Source of the DNA: Corynebacterium nuruki S6-4
Lineage (GTDB): Bacteria; Actinomycetota; Actinomycetes; Mycobacteriales; Mycobacteriaceae
Direction: 5' to 3'
Assembly (NCBI RefSeq): GCF_007970465.1
Contig: NZ_CP042429.1
Coordinates: 2,728,001 to 2,792,000 of the forward strand
DNA length: 64,000 nt
The notes beneath the pieces are model-generated. The model made no database searches and had not been told where the DNA came from. It worked only from the letters and a program-made list of their open reading frames with translations. The position numbers and the translations under genes were made by a program. Positions within the stretch are counted from its first letter, which is position 1; each line of letters opens with the position of its first letter. Below are positions 24,680 through 33,742 of the stretch, piece by piece.

Positions 24680-25901
24680 ACAGGGCGAACGCGGCGGGGG
24701 CGAGCCAGCTCACCGCACGCCCCGTCGTCGCGTACAGGCCGAACAGCTCACCTTCCCGCCCCTCCGGGCACAGCCGGGACAGGTAGGACCGGGACGCACT
24801 CTGCGCCGGGCCGACGAACAGACACAGCACCAGGCCGAAGGCCCAGAACATCGCCGGACCGTCGACGAGGAACAGGACCAGGGCGTCCACCACCATCAGC
24901 ACCAGCGAGACCGCGATGACCCGGCGGGGACCTCCCCGGTCATCGAGGTAACCGGCGATGACGGCGCCGACGGCGGCCACGATGTTCGCCGCCACCCCGA
25001 AGATGAGCACGTCGCCGTCACTGAGCCCGTAGACGGAGACCGCGAGGATCGCCCCGAAGGTGAACACCCCGGCCAGCCCGTCGCGGAAGACCGCGGAGGA
25101 GATGAGGAACCACACCGAGGTCCGGTCGGTCCGCCACAGGTCGGCGATGTCGTGGAACAGGGCGCGGTAGGACCCGACGACGGTGGTCTCCCGCTCCGGC
25201 GACGGGGCGGTCTCCGGGATCCGGCGGAACAACGGCAGCGACGACAGCAGGAACCACAGGGCGGCGAGCACCGCGACGAGCCGGACGTTCCAGCCGTTGT
25301 CGGTGGTGATGCCGAGCAGGCCACGGGTGTCGCCGTCGCCGGCGATGAACCCGACGTAGCAGATGAGCAGCAGGATGATCCCGCCGACGTAACCGCCCGC
25401 CCAGCCGAACCCGGAGACCCGCCCCACGGTCTCCTTCGTCGAGACCTGGTTGAGCATCGCGAAATAGCCGACCTCCGCGAACTGGAAGGTCACCGCCCCG
25501 ACGGCCATGAGCACGGCACCGAGCCAGAAGTACCCGGCACTGTCGTCGCCGACGAAGACCAGTCCGAGCATGACCGCCACGGTGCACAGCGTCCACGTCA
25601 TGACCGACCGCCGGCGGCGTCCCCGGGCATCGGCCCGGCGCCCCACGACCGGTGCGGTCACCGCGATGACGAACCCGCCGAGCGCGGTGAAGATGCCGTA
25701 CCACGTCGCCGCACTCACCGGCCCGTCGACCGTGTCACCGACCTTGTCGGTGAGGTACACGGAGAAGATGAAGGTGACCAGGACGGCGTTGAAGGCGGCG
25801 GACCCGAAGTCCCACATCGACCAGGCGACGACATCCCGGTTGAAGACCCGGCGGTTCGCGATCCGTCGGGGACCGGTGACAGGTGGCGGCGTTGACGTCA
25901 T
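24570..25901 (-). CDS. MFS transporter, UMF1/Atg22-like family
   Basis: A 443-residue membrane protein. The N-terminal motif AWSMWDFGSAAFNAV is diagnostic of the UMF1 (Atg22-like) MFS family, and GFGWAGGYVGGIILL and GPAQSASRSYLSRL are further hallmarks. Atg22 effluxes amino acids in yeast; the bacterial substrates are unknown. The ATG at 25901 is preceded by TACTGT (25909-25914, minus strand) seven bases away and no Shine-Dalgarno. Its 3' end overlaps the convergent CynX-like gene by 110 bases. Confidence 0.85.
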   Translation of the reverse strand: MTSTPPPVTGPRRIANRRVFNRDVVAWSMWDFGSAAFNAVLVTFIFSVYLTDKVGDTVDGPVSAATWYGIFTALGGFVIAVTAPVVGRRADARGRRRRSVMTWTLCTVAVMLGLVFVGDDSAGYFWLGAVLMAVGAVTFQFAEVGYFAMLNQVSTKETVGRVSGFGWAGGYVGGIILLLICYVGFIAGDGDTRGLLGITTDNGWNVRLVAVLAALWFLLSSLPLFRRIPETAPSPERETTVVGSYRALFHDIADLWRTDRTSVWFLISSAVFRDGLAGVFTFGAILAVSVYGLSDGDVLIFGVAANIVAAVGAVIAGYLDDRGGPRRVIAVSLVLMVVDALVLFLVDGPAMFWAFGLVLCLFVGPAQSASRSYLSRLCPEGREGELFGLYATTGRAVSWLAPAAFALFTGVAGTDRAGILGIALVLLVGLALLLGPARERGRR

Positions 25902-25924
25902 GACCACCACAGTACGGTGGTCGG

Positions 25925-27142
25925 TTACCCGATCCGCCGGTAGTGCCGGTCGCGGACCGCCAGATACGTCCCGCCGAGCACGGCGGAGACCACCGACCCC
26001 GTCAGCACCCCCACCTTGCCGTGGTCGTCGAGTGAGCTGCCCGCCCCGAAGGTCAGTTCACTGATCAGCAGGGAGACGGTGAAGCCGATCCCGGCGACCA
26101 TCCCCATCCCGATGATGTCCGGCCACCGCAGCGACGGGGCCAGTGCCATCCCCGGGATCTTCGACGACAGCCACGTCGCCACCGTGATCCCCAGCGGTTT
26201 GCCGACGACCAGGGCGACGATCACCCCGTAGGCCACCGGGTCCGTCCACGAGCCCGTCAGCCCGGACCAGCCGCCCACGGTCACCCCGGCGGCGAAGAAG
26301 GCGAACACCGGCAGCACGACCAGCGAGGACCAGGGGCCCAGCGCGGTGGCGAACCGCAGCGAGGTCTGTGACCCCCGCCGCGACATCACCGGCACCGTGA
26401 AACCGAGGACGACGGCGGCGATGGTGGCGTGGATCCCGGAGTGGTGCACCAGCGCCCAGGTGAGCACGCCCAGGGGTGCGAGGATCCACCACCGGTCGTG
26501 GCCCCGCTGCGTGCACCAGGTGAACGCGGCCAGCGGCACCAGAGCGAGCAGCAGGTAGCCGAGTTTCAGGTCGTCGGCGAAGAAGAAGGCGATGATGAGG
26601 ATGCCGATGAGGTCGTCGACGACCGCGAGGGTCAGCAGGAACACCCGCAGCCGCGGCGGCAGGTGGGAGCCGACGACCGCCAGCACCGAGACGGCGAAGG
26701 CGATGTCGGTGGCCGCGGGGACGGCCCAGCCGGCGGTGTCACCGTCGGCGGCGACGGTGTTCACCAGGAAATACAGCAGTGCCGGCGTGGCGACGCCACC
26801 GCAGGCGGCGAGGACGGGGACGAGGGCGTCCTGCGGGCGGCGCAGGGATCCGGTGAGGAACTCCTGTTTCAGCTCGAGACCGGTGACGAAGAAGAACACC
26901 GCGAGCAGCCCGTCGGAGGCCCATTCGCCGACGGAGAGGTGCAGGTCGGCCCAGGCGGGACCGAGCTCCGCGTCCCGCAGACCGTGGTAGCCGCCGGAGA
27001 GACCGCTGTTGGCCCACACCAGCGCGACGACCGTCGCGACGAGCAGCAGGACGCCACCGCCCCGGTCCGTGGTGAGGAACCGGACAGCACGGGTCAGCGG
27101 GGGCACCGGCTGCGGCGCGGGGGCGGAGGTTTCGACAGACAC
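25925..27142 (-). CDS. nhaA: Na+/H+ antiporter NhaA
   Basis: Exchanges sodium for protons at the inner membrane for salt and pH balance. The protein has 405 residues. The helix-IV/XI-like core holds the paired aspartates in AVVDDLIGI and the N-terminal VFFFVTGLELKQEF is diagnostic; PAATDIAFAVSVL is also conserved. The start is taken as GTG at 27142 because TAGCGT (27150-27155, minus strand) ends seven bases upstream; a GTG at 27151 would sit inside that box. It lies 38 bases from the divergent HAD gene and 23 bases after the UMF1-like gene on the same strand. Confidence 0.93.
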   Translation of the reverse strand: MSVETSAPAPQPVPPLTRAVRFLTTDRGGGVLLLVATVVALVWANSGLSGGYHGLRDAELGPAWADLHLSVGEWASDGLLAVFFFVTGLELKQEFLTGSLRRPQDALVPVLAACGGVATPALLYFLVNTVAADGDTAGWAVPAATDIAFAVSVLAVVGSHLPPRLRVFLLTLAVVDDLIGILIIAFFFADDLKLGYLLLALVPLAAFTWCTQRGHDRWWILAPLGVLTWALVHHSGIHATIAAVVLGFTVPVMSRRGSQTSLRFATALGPWSSLVVLPVFAFFAAGVTVGGWSGLTGSWTDPVAYGVIVALVVGKPLGITVATWLSSKIPGMALAPSLRWPDIIGMGMVAGIGFTVSLLISELTFGAGSSLDDHGKVGVLTGSVVSAVLGGTYLAVRDRHYRRIG

Positions 27143-27180
27143 ACGAAACACGCTACCTTCCGGCACTATCCTCGGAACGT

Positions 27181-27807
27181 ATGCCCTCCGCGCCACTGAC
27201 CTGCCGTGCCCTGCTGTTCGACATGGACGGCACCCTCGTCGACTCGACGGTCGCGGTCGAGACGATTTGGACCCGCGCCGCCGAGGCCCACGGTCTCGAC
27301 CCGGCCGAGGTCATCGCCTACTCCCACGGCAGACAGACCGCGGACACCGTCGACCACTTCCTCCCCGACCTCAGCGGGGACGGACGGCGCCGGATCACCG
27401 GTGAACTCCGGCAGCAGGAGGAACAGTGGCCCGGACGGATCGACGAGATCCCCGGGGCCGCCGACCTGATGCGTCAGGTCCTGGCCGCGGGAATGCCCGC
27501 CGCCCTGGTGACCAGTGCCACCCGCGACCTCGCACGGGCCCGGATGGCCGCCGCGGGGGTGCCGCTGCCCGGCGTGCTCGTCACCGCCGAGGACGTCGAC
27601 CACGGCAAACCGGCCCCGGACGGCTACCTGCTGGCGGCGCACCGCCTGGGGGTCGACCCGGCGGACTGCCTGGGGTTCGAGGACGCCCCCAACGGCATCG
27701 CCGCGGCGCGGGCCGCCGGCACGCAGCTGCTCGTCGTCGGGAGGGACATCCCGGACCTCACCACGGTGCGGGTGGGCGGCGACGGACACGGTACGGTGAA
27801 CGTGTGA
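27181..27807 (+). CDS. HAD-family sugar/glycerol phosphate phosphatase
   Basis: A 208-residue cytosolic phosphatase. HAD motif I is FDMDGTLVDS, the cap domain holds WTRAAEAHGLDP, motif II is VTSAT, motif III Lys is in HGKPAPDGY and motif IV is GFEDAPNG. The set resembles YfbT/Gpp-like enzymes acting on sugar phosphates or glycerol 3-phosphate. The ATG at 27181 has TATCCT about nine bases upstream. The stop overlaps the crtB start (GTGA at 27804-27807), so the phosphatase is coupled to carotenoid synthesis, perhaps by chance of gene order. Confidence 0.85.
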   Translation: MPSAPLTCRALLFDMDGTLVDSTVAVETIWTRAAEAHGLDPAEVIAYSHGRQTADTVDHFLPDLSGDGRRRITGELRQQEEQWPGRIDEIPGAADLMRQVLAAGMPAALVTSATRDLARARMAAAGVPLPGVLVTAEDVDHGKPAPDGYLLAAHRLGVDPADCLGFEDAPNGIAAARAAGTQLLVVGRDIPDLTTVRVGGDGHGTVNV

Positions 27808-28679
27808 CCACCCGGAGCGACCCCGACCCCTCGACCGGCCGGTCGGCCTGGTCAGAACTGTCCGACCGGGTCGCCGCCGACGTCATCGGCCGGTACTCGA
27901 CCTCCTTCACCCTGGCCTCCCGGCTGCTGTCCGCCCCGGTGCGCCGCGACATCGTGAATCTCTACGCCGTGGTCCGCACCGCCGACGAGATCGTCGACGG
28001 CGCGGCGGCGTCCGCCGGGGAGGGACCGGCACAGGTGCGGCAGCTCCTCGACGGTTACGAGGACGCCGTCACCACGGCCGGCGACCACGGATTCCACACC
28101 GACCCGGTGCTCCACGCCTGGGCCGGCACCGTCCGGCGCTGCGGCCTCGACATGGACCAGATGCACGCCTTCTTCGCCTCGATGCGCGCCGACCTGACCC
28201 CCACCGTGCACGACAGGGACTCGCTGGCCGCCTACATCCACGGCTCCGCCGAGGTCATCGGCCTGCTCTGCCTCGACATCTTCCTCACTCACGGCACCAC
28301 GGGCGCCGACCGCGACCGGCTCGCCGACGGGGCGGCGGCGCTGGGGGCAGCCTTCCAGAAGATCAACTTCCTCCGGGATGTCGGGGAGGACGTCACCCTG
28401 CTGCACCGCGCCTACCTGCCCGGCGACCTCACCGAGGAGACGAAGGACCGGCTGCTCGACGATGCCGCCGCCGACCTCGCCCGCGGCTCGTCCCGGGTGG
28501 CCGACCTGCCCGCCGGCTCCCGGGCCGGGGTGGCGGCCGCCGCCGCCCTGTACGGCGACCTGCTGGACCGGCTGCGGGCGACCCCCGCCGCGGATCTCGT
28601 CGGCCCCGGCGCACGCCGGGTGCGGGTCCCCGCGGCGAGGAAACTGTGGCTCACGGCCAAGGCGGTGACCCGTGGCTAG
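27804..28679 (+). CDS. crtB: Phytoene synthase
   Basis: Joins two geranylgeranyl diphosphates to phytoene, the first step of carotenoid synthesis. The protein has 291 residues. The two Asp-rich metal motifs are in VRTADEIVDGA and NFLRDVGEDV, with YSTSF near the N-terminus, all expected. The GTG start overlaps the preceding stop by four bases. The next gene, crtI, overlaps this one by eight bases. No geranylgeranyl diphosphate synthase is present nearby, so the precursor must come from another locus. Confidence 0.93.
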   Translation: MTTRSDPDPSTGRSAWSELSDRVAADVIGRYSTSFTLASRLLSAPVRRDIVNLYAVVRTADEIVDGAAASAGEGPAQVRQLLDGYEDAVTTAGDHGFHTDPVLHAWAGTVRRCGLDMDQMHAFFASMRADLTPTVHDRDSLAAYIHGSAEVIGLLCLDIFLTHGTTGADRDRLADGAAALGAAFQKINFLRDVGEDVTLLHRAYLPGDLTEETKDRLLDDAAADLARGSSRVADLPAGSRAGVAAAAALYGDLLDRLRATPAADLVGPGARRVRVPAARKLWLTAKAVTRG

Positions 28680-30288
28680 GCGCACCGTGGTCATCGGCGG
28701 CGGGGTGGCGGGACTGGCCGCCGCGGGCCTTCTCGCCCGCCACGGCGACGAGGTCATCCTGCTGGAGAAGGGCGGGACGGACCAGCTCGGCGGCCGCGCC
28801 GGGTCGCTGACCGTGCCGGAGGCCCCCGGGTTCCGGTGGGACACCGGCCCGAGCTGGTACCTCATGCCCGAGGCCTTCGACCGCTTCTTCGCGCTGATGG
28901 GCACCTCCACCGCCGCCGAACTCGACCTGGTGGACCTCGACCCCGGCTACCGGGTGCTGCCCGAGGGGCTCGACCCCGTCGATGTCCCGGTCGGGGAGGA
29001 GGCGGTCGCCGCCCTCTTTGAGTCGCTGGAACCGGGCGCGGGGGCGCAGGTCCGCCGCTACCTCGCCGAGGCGGGGGACACCTACCGCATCGCCGTCGAC
29101 CGGTTCCTCCACACGTCCTTCCGATCGCCCGCACCGTTCCTCGGCCGGGCGGTCCTCGCCCGCGCCGGGCACCTCGTCCGGCTGCTCACCGGCAGCCTGC
29201 GGGGACTGGTCGACGCCCGCTTCACCGACCGGCGGCTGCGGCAGATCCTCTCGTACCCGGCGGTGTTCCTCTCGTCGCGGCCGTCGGCGACCCCCGCCCT
29301 CTACCAGTTGATGAGCTACACGGACCTGGTCCAGGGGGTGAAGTACCCGGTCGGTGGTTTCGCGGCCGTGGTCGAGGCACTGCGGCGGCTCGCCGTCGCC
29401 GAGGGGGCGGAGATCCGCACCGGTGCCGAGGTCACCGGCATCCTCACCGACCGTGGCCCGGACGCCACGGCCAACCCGCTGCGCCGGATCCCCGGCCTCG
29501 GCCGGATCTGGCCGGGCCGGGCACACGCGACGGGGGTCCGGCTCGCCGACGGGACCGTCATCCCCGCCGATGTCGTCGTCAGTGCCGCTGACCTGCACCA
29601 CACCGAGACGGAACTGCTGCCGGCGGGGCTGCGCACCTACCCGGAGCCGCACTGGCGGTACGCGGACGCGGGGGTCGGCGCCGTCGTCGTCATGCTGGGC
29701 GTACGCGGCAGTCTGCCGGAACTCGCGCACCATACGCTGATCTTCAGCGCCGACTGGACACCCGACTTCGCAGCCGTCTTCGACGGTGGCACCGCCGCCA
29801 CCACGGGGCCGGGTGCGGGGATCCCGGGCATGTCCCGGTCGGTCTACGTCTCGAAACCGTCGGCGACCGATCCGGACGTCGCCCCCGCCGGCCACGAGAA
29901 CCTCTTCGTGCTCGTGCCCGCCGCCGCGGACGTGGGGACGGGGCACGGGTCGGCCTACGCGGCGTCCGGAACCGGATCGGACCGTGTCGAACAGATCGCG
30001 GACGCGGTGGTGGAGCTCATCGCCGAGCGTGCCGGAATCCCGGATCTGGCGGAGCGGACCGTCGTGCGGCGGACCCTCGGGCCGGCGGACTTCGCCGACC
30101 GCTACCACTCGTGGCACGGCTGGGCCCTCGGACTGGCGCACACCCTGGCCCAGTCGGCGTTCCTGCGCGGAACGAACAACTCCCGGGCGGTGGCGAACCT
30201 GTACTACGCAGGATCGACCACCACACCGGGAGTCGGGGTGCCGATGTGCCTGATCAGCGCGGAGAACGTACTGGACAGGCTCGGCTGA
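28672..30288 (+). CDS. crtI: Phytoene desaturase
   Basis: Desaturates phytoene towards lycopene-type products using FAD. The protein has 538 residues. The N-terminal dinucleotide-binding motif is VVIGGGVAGLAAAGLLARHG, and the C-terminal family signature is YYAGSTTTPGVGVPMCLISAE. The GTG start lies within the end of crtB. With crtB it forms a minimal pigment pair. A lycopene elongase or cyclase is absent here, so the end product cannot be read from the window. It converges on the L,D-transpeptidase gene with 12 bases between. Confidence 0.93.
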   Translation: MARRTVVIGGGVAGLAAAGLLARHGDEVILLEKGGTDQLGGRAGSLTVPEAPGFRWDTGPSWYLMPEAFDRFFALMGTSTAAELDLVDLDPGYRVLPEGLDPVDVPVGEEAVAALFESLEPGAGAQVRRYLAEAGDTYRIAVDRFLHTSFRSPAPFLGRAVLARAGHLVRLLTGSLRGLVDARFTDRRLRQILSYPAVFLSSRPSATPALYQLMSYTDLVQGVKYPVGGFAAVVEALRRLAVAEGAEIRTGAEVTGILTDRGPDATANPLRRIPGLGRIWPGRAHATGVRLADGTVIPADVVVSAADLHHTETELLPAGLRTYPEPHWRYADAGVGAVVVMLGVRGSLPELAHHTLIFSADWTPDFAAVFDGGTAATTGPGAGIPGMSRSVYVSKPSATDPDVAPAGHENLFVLVPAAADVGTGHGSAYAASGTGSDRVEQIADAVVELIAERAGIPDLAERTVVRRTLGPADFADRYHSWHGWALGLAHTLAQSAFLRGTNNSRAVANLYYAGSTTTPGVGVPMCLISAENVLDRLG

Positions 30289-30300
30289 GACCAGTGGAGA

Positions 30301-31062
30301 CTAGTAGATGAAGACCTCGTCGCCGGGCTGGAGCTGGTCGAAGAACTCCTCCGAGTCGCCGTAGGAGAGGTGGATGCAGCCGGCGGACGGCACGTTGGTG
30401 TCGTCGGCGTGGAAGGCGTGGCCGGACCAGGTGAAGTACACGGAGTTCGGCATCGGGGCGTCGTTGAACTCGTGGCTGACCTCCTCCTTCACCTTGTAGG
30501 TGACGACGAAGGAACCGCGCGGGGTCTCGGTGTCCGGTCCGGGGCGGCCGGAGGAGATCGCGACGGGGCCGTAGTAGGCCTTGCCGTCGGACTGCAGCCA
30601 GGTGCGCTGACCGTCGATGTCGACACAGGCCTTCGCGGAGGCCGGGCACGGGGTGTCCGTGGTGTTGCTGAAGGCGTCCTGTGCGGCCTGGGCGGCGGCG
30701 GCCTCGGCCGCGGCCTGCTCGGCGGCGGCCTTCTCGTCGGCGCGCTGCTGCAGGGCACCCGGGGCGACGGCGTTCGTCAGGTCGGTCACGCCCTGCTCGA
30801 ACTGGTCGCGGAACTGCTCCGGGACCTCGCCCGAGCGCAGCAGTGCCGCGTCGTGCGCGTCGAGGGCACCGTCGTGCACCATCTGCTGGATCTCCGCCTC
30901 GGACGGGATCTGCGGCTGGGACTCGTCCGCCATGGCGGCCGGGGCGCCGAGACCGGCGAGTGCGGCGGCGGAGACGCCGGCGACAGCGAGGTGGCGCCGG
31001 GTACGGGAGGTGCTGGCGGCGCGGTGACGACCGCGGTACTTGATGGTGGTGTGCATGTTCAC
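30301..31062 (-). CDS. L,D-transpeptidase (YkuD) with signal peptide
   Basis: A 253-residue exported enzyme that forms 3-3 crosslinks in peptidoglycan. A basic N-terminus and hydrophobic segment ending AMADES act as signal peptide. A helical Ala/Glu-rich stretch (ADEKAAAEQAAAEAAAA, about 108-130) is a possible coiled coil or wall spacer. The catalytic YkuD domain holds HADDTNVPSAGCIHL with the active-site Cys and His. The start is GTG at 31062, nine bases after TAAGGT; an ATG at 31056 is the alternative. It is divergent from a two-component regulator. Confidence 0.9.
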   Translation of the reverse strand: MNMHTTIKYRGRHRAASTSRTRRHLAVAGVSAAALAGLGAPAAMADESQPQIPSEAEIQQMVHDGALDAHDAALLRSGEVPEQFRDQFEQGVTDLTNAVAPGALQQRADEKAAAEQAAAEAAAAQAAQDAFSNTTDTPCPASAKACVDIDGQRTWLQSDGKAYYGPVAISSGRPGPDTETPRGSFVVTYKVKEEVSHEFNDAPMPNSVYFTWSGHAFHADDTNVPSAGCIHLSYGDSEEFFDQLQPGDEVFIY

Positions 31063-31211
31063 GGGAGGTTACCTTAGCGGCGGGTACCGCCGGTGACCAG
31101 TTACGCCGCCGGGATGTCGGCGATCCCGTGCGGCAGATCAACGGAGAGTCACAGGTAACCTACAGGTGGACAGCACTGCATTCGCGGATTCGTACACCAC
31201 ACTCGGAGGTC
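31063..31211. promoter_or_regulatory. Divergent ldt / response regulator intergenic region
   Basis: The 9-base word AGGTTACCT (31066-31074) next to the transpeptidase start recurs inverted as AGGTAACCT (31152-31160) upstream of the regulator. On the transpeptidase side it overlaps the -10 box TAAGGT (31071-31076, minus strand). A repeated site in a shared region could be the target of the response regulator itself. Confidence 0.4.
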
Positions 31212-31931
31212 ATGACCGTGCCGCACCAGAACCATACGGCGAGCACCACGAAGGTGCTCGTCGTCGACGACGAAGCCAACATCGCCGACCTCATCAAGGC
31301 CCGCCTGGAGTTCCAGGACTTCGACGTCCGGACCGCCAATGACGGACCGACCGCACTGCAGATCGCGAAGGATTTCCGGCCGGACGCCTACATCCTCGAC
31401 GTCATGATGCCCGGAATGGACGGATTCACCGTGCTGACCCGGCTCCGCGAATCCGGTGACGACGCCCCCGTCCTGTTCCTCACCGCGAAGGACGCCGTCG
31501 ACGACCGGATCCACGGACTCACGATCGGTGCCGACGACTACGTCACCAAGCCGTTCGCGCTCGAGGAGGTCATCACCCGGCTCCGGGTGATCCTGCGGCG
31601 GTTCCAGCCGGAGGAGAGCGAGGACGAGTCGCTCATCAGCTACGCGGACATCACCCTGTCCGACGACATGCACGAGGTCACCAAGGCCGGTGAGGTCGTC
31701 GACCTGTCGCCGACCGAGTTCAAGCTGCTGCGCTACCTGCTCGTCAACGCCGAGGTGGTCGTGAGCAAGGCGAAGATCCTCGACGCGGTGTGGGAGTACG
31801 ACTTCGGCGGGGACGGCAACGTCGTCGAGTCCTATGTCTCCTACCTGCGCCGCAAGATCGACACGCAGGAGCCGCACCTCATCCAGACCGTCCGCGGTGT
31901 GGGCTACGTGCTGCGCAAGCCGCGCGGCTAG
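31212..31931 (+). CDS. OmpR-family response regulator
   Basis: A 239-residue transcription regulator. The receiver domain (residues about 15-130) has VVDDE, the phosphoacceptor Asp in YILDVMMPGMDG, FLTAKDA and the Lys in DYVTKPFA. The winged-helix domain ends with VRGVGYVLRKP. The ATG at 31212 is only two bases past GGAGG (31205-31209); GTG at 31218 has eight bases of spacing and may be the real start. It is followed by a 10-base tandem repeat and then the cognate kinase. The signal is unknown; the facing transpeptidase hints at a cell-wall role. Confidence 0.92.
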   Translation: MTVPHQNHTASTTKVLVVDDEANIADLIKARLEFQDFDVRTANDGPTALQIAKDFRPDAYILDVMMPGMDGFTVLTRLRESGDDAPVLFLTAKDAVDDRIHGLTIGADDYVTKPFALEEVITRLRVILRRFQPEESEDESLISYADITLSDDMHEVTKAGEVVDLSPTEFKLLRYLLVNAEVVVSKAKILDAVWEYDFGGDGNVVESYVSYLRRKIDTQEPHLIQTVRGVGYVLRKPRG

Positions 31932-31990
31932 CAGCGACAGGCAGCGACAGGCAGCGACAGGCAGCGACAGACAGCGACAGGCAGCGACAG
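31931..31990 (+). repeat. Six-copy 10-base tandem repeat between regulator and kinase genes
   Basis: The unit GCAGCGACAG occurs six times head to tail, the fifth copy starting with A instead of G. The first base is the last base of the regulator's stop codon, and the array ends 18 bases before the kinase start codon. Such arrays change length by slippage. Ten bases is not a multiple of three, so copy number would alter spacing and any read-through frame between the genes. Confidence 0.9.
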
Positions 31991-32008
31991 ACACAGGGTG
32001 ATCACGAG

Positions 32009-33718
32009 GTGAATTTCAGGCCGGGCACGATCTCAGACCGCCTGCCGGGTCGCCGGCAGGGCCGGCGGAACCCCCGCAGCGGGCGTCGCCGCTACCCGGG
32101 TGTCTTCCTGTCCCACTTCCCGCTGCGCGTCTCCCTGGTCATGGTGATGACGGGGCTGGCCGCCCTGGGACTGGCGGTTTCCGGGCTGGTGGTGACCGGG
32201 CTGACCCAGCAGTTCCTCACCGACCGGGTCGACAGTCAGCTGCAGGACACGGCCGGCACCCTCGCGCAGAGTGACTCGTTGACGACCTGTACCGCGGCCT
32301 CGGGGGCGGCGTCCGGTGACGGGTCGTCACCGGAGATCGGGCTGGACCGGCCGCCGAGCAACGCCTTCACCGCGATCATCGTGCGGGGGGCGCCGGTCGT
32401 CTGCTATTCGCCGGACCCGGCCTCGGGGCCGGACATCTCCGCGCTGACCGACCCCACCGACCCGGTGACCGTCCCCGCCCAGGGCGGATCGGGCTCCTCG
32501 GTGCCGTGGCGGGCCGTGGCGGTGGAGAACTCGTCGGGGCAGACCGTGGTCGTCGCCCAGCCGATGAAGGGCGAGGCGGGGATCATGCACAACCTGATCA
32601 CCGCCCTCGTGGCCATCACCCTCGGCGTGCTGTTCCTGCTGGTCATCGCAAGTTTCTATCTGGTCCGGCGCGCCCTGCAGCCGTTGAACCAGGTGGAGCA
32701 GACCGCCGGCCGGATCGCCGAGGGGCAGCTGGACCGGCGTGTCCCGGACTGGTCGCCGACGACCGAGGTCGGCCGGCTCTCGGTGGCGCTCAACCGCATG
32801 CTGGAGCAGATCCAGGGTGCGTTCATCAAGGTCAACCAGTCCGAGCAGCAGGCCCGTGAGGCCGAGCAGCAGGCGCGGTCGGCGGAGTCCTCGATGCGCC
32901 GCTTCATCGGGGACGCCTCCCATGAACTCCGGACGCCGCTGACCAGCGTCCGTGGCTACGCCGACCTCTACAAGTCCGGTGCCACCGAGGACGCGGACAT
33001 GGTCATCGACCGGATCTCCTCGGAGGCCGGGCGGATGAGTCTGCTCGTCGAGGACCTGCTCACCCTGGTCCGGATGAACGAGGGGCGGCCGATGCGTTCG
33101 GACCTCGTCGACCTGCTGGAGCTGTGCATCGCCGCGGTGGACAACGCGCGGGCGGGGTTCCCGGGCCGGAGTATCTCGGTGCAGAACGAGACCGGCAGTA
33201 TCCCGCTGACCGTCGGCGACCAGAACCGGCTGCACCAGATTGTCGGCAACCTGCTGACCAACGCGCTGCGCCACGGTGGGGAGGACGCCTCGGTCGTCCT
33301 GCGTCTCACCCGGCCGGACGCCGGCCATGTCGGCATCGAGATCGCCGACGACGGGGTGGGTATCGCCGCCGAGGACCTGCCCCACCTGTTCGAACGCTTC
33401 TACCGGGCGGATGTCTCCCGGTCGCGGGCCTCGGGCGGGTCGGGGCTGGGACTGTCGATCGTCAAGAGCCTCGTCGAGTCCCACGGTGGAACGATCACCG
33501 TGGAGAGCACACCGGGGGAGGGGACGACCTTCCGGATCATCCTGCCGGCCGCCGACATCGACGGCGGGGACGAGGTGGCGGCCGATGCCGCGGAGGACGT
33601 CGAGGTCATCGACGCCGAACCGGGTGACGCCGACGCTGACACCGAGGCAGACGGCACCGGCGGCACTGACGGGCCGGGCCCCCGGCACGATCCCGGCGCC
33701 GAGGGCTGGGGACGCTAG
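32009..33718 (+). CDS. Two-component sensor histidine kinase
   Basis: A 569-residue inner membrane kinase. Arg-rich cytoplasmic N-terminus, first membrane helix at about 45-70, an extracytoplasmic sensor of about 135 residues with two Cys (TTCTAAS and VVCYSPD), second helix at about 195-220, HAMP (RRALQPLNQVEQ), His box with ASHELRTPLTSV (about 305), then N box NLLTNALRHGG, DDGVGI and GGSGLGLSIV. The C-terminal 55 residues are acidic and Gly-rich. The start is taken as GTG at 32009; the frame is open through the repeat array and upstream, but without a suitable start. Partner of the preceding regulator. Confidence 0.9.
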   Translation: MNFRPGTISDRLPGRRQGRRNPRSGRRRYPGVFLSHFPLRVSLVMVMTGLAALGLAVSGLVVTGLTQQFLTDRVDSQLQDTAGTLAQSDSLTTCTAASGAASGDGSSPEIGLDRPPSNAFTAIIVRGAPVVCYSPDPASGPDISALTDPTDPVTVPAQGGSGSSVPWRAVAVENSSGQTVVVAQPMKGEAGIMHNLITALVAITLGVLFLLVIASFYLVRRALQPLNQVEQTAGRIAEGQLDRRVPDWSPTTEVGRLSVALNRMLEQIQGAFIKVNQSEQQAREAEQQARSAESSMRRFIGDASHELRTPLTSVRGYADLYKSGATEDADMVIDRISSEAGRMSLLVEDLLTLVRMNEGRPMRSDLVDLLELCIAAVDNARAGFPGRSISVQNETGSIPLTVGDQNRLHQIVGNLLTNALRHGGEDASVVLRLTRPDAGHVGIEIADDGVGIAAEDLPHLFERFYRADVSRSRASGGSGLGLSIVKSLVESHGGTITVESTPGEGTTFRIILPAADIDGGDEVAADAAEDVEVIDAEPGDADADTEADGTGGTDGPGPRHDPGAEGWGR

Positions 33719-33742
33719 CCGTACCTCCCGCGGCGCCGCAGT

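Noticed and set aside
31931..31990. CRISPR array
   Set aside because: The units are adjacent 10-base copies without spacers.
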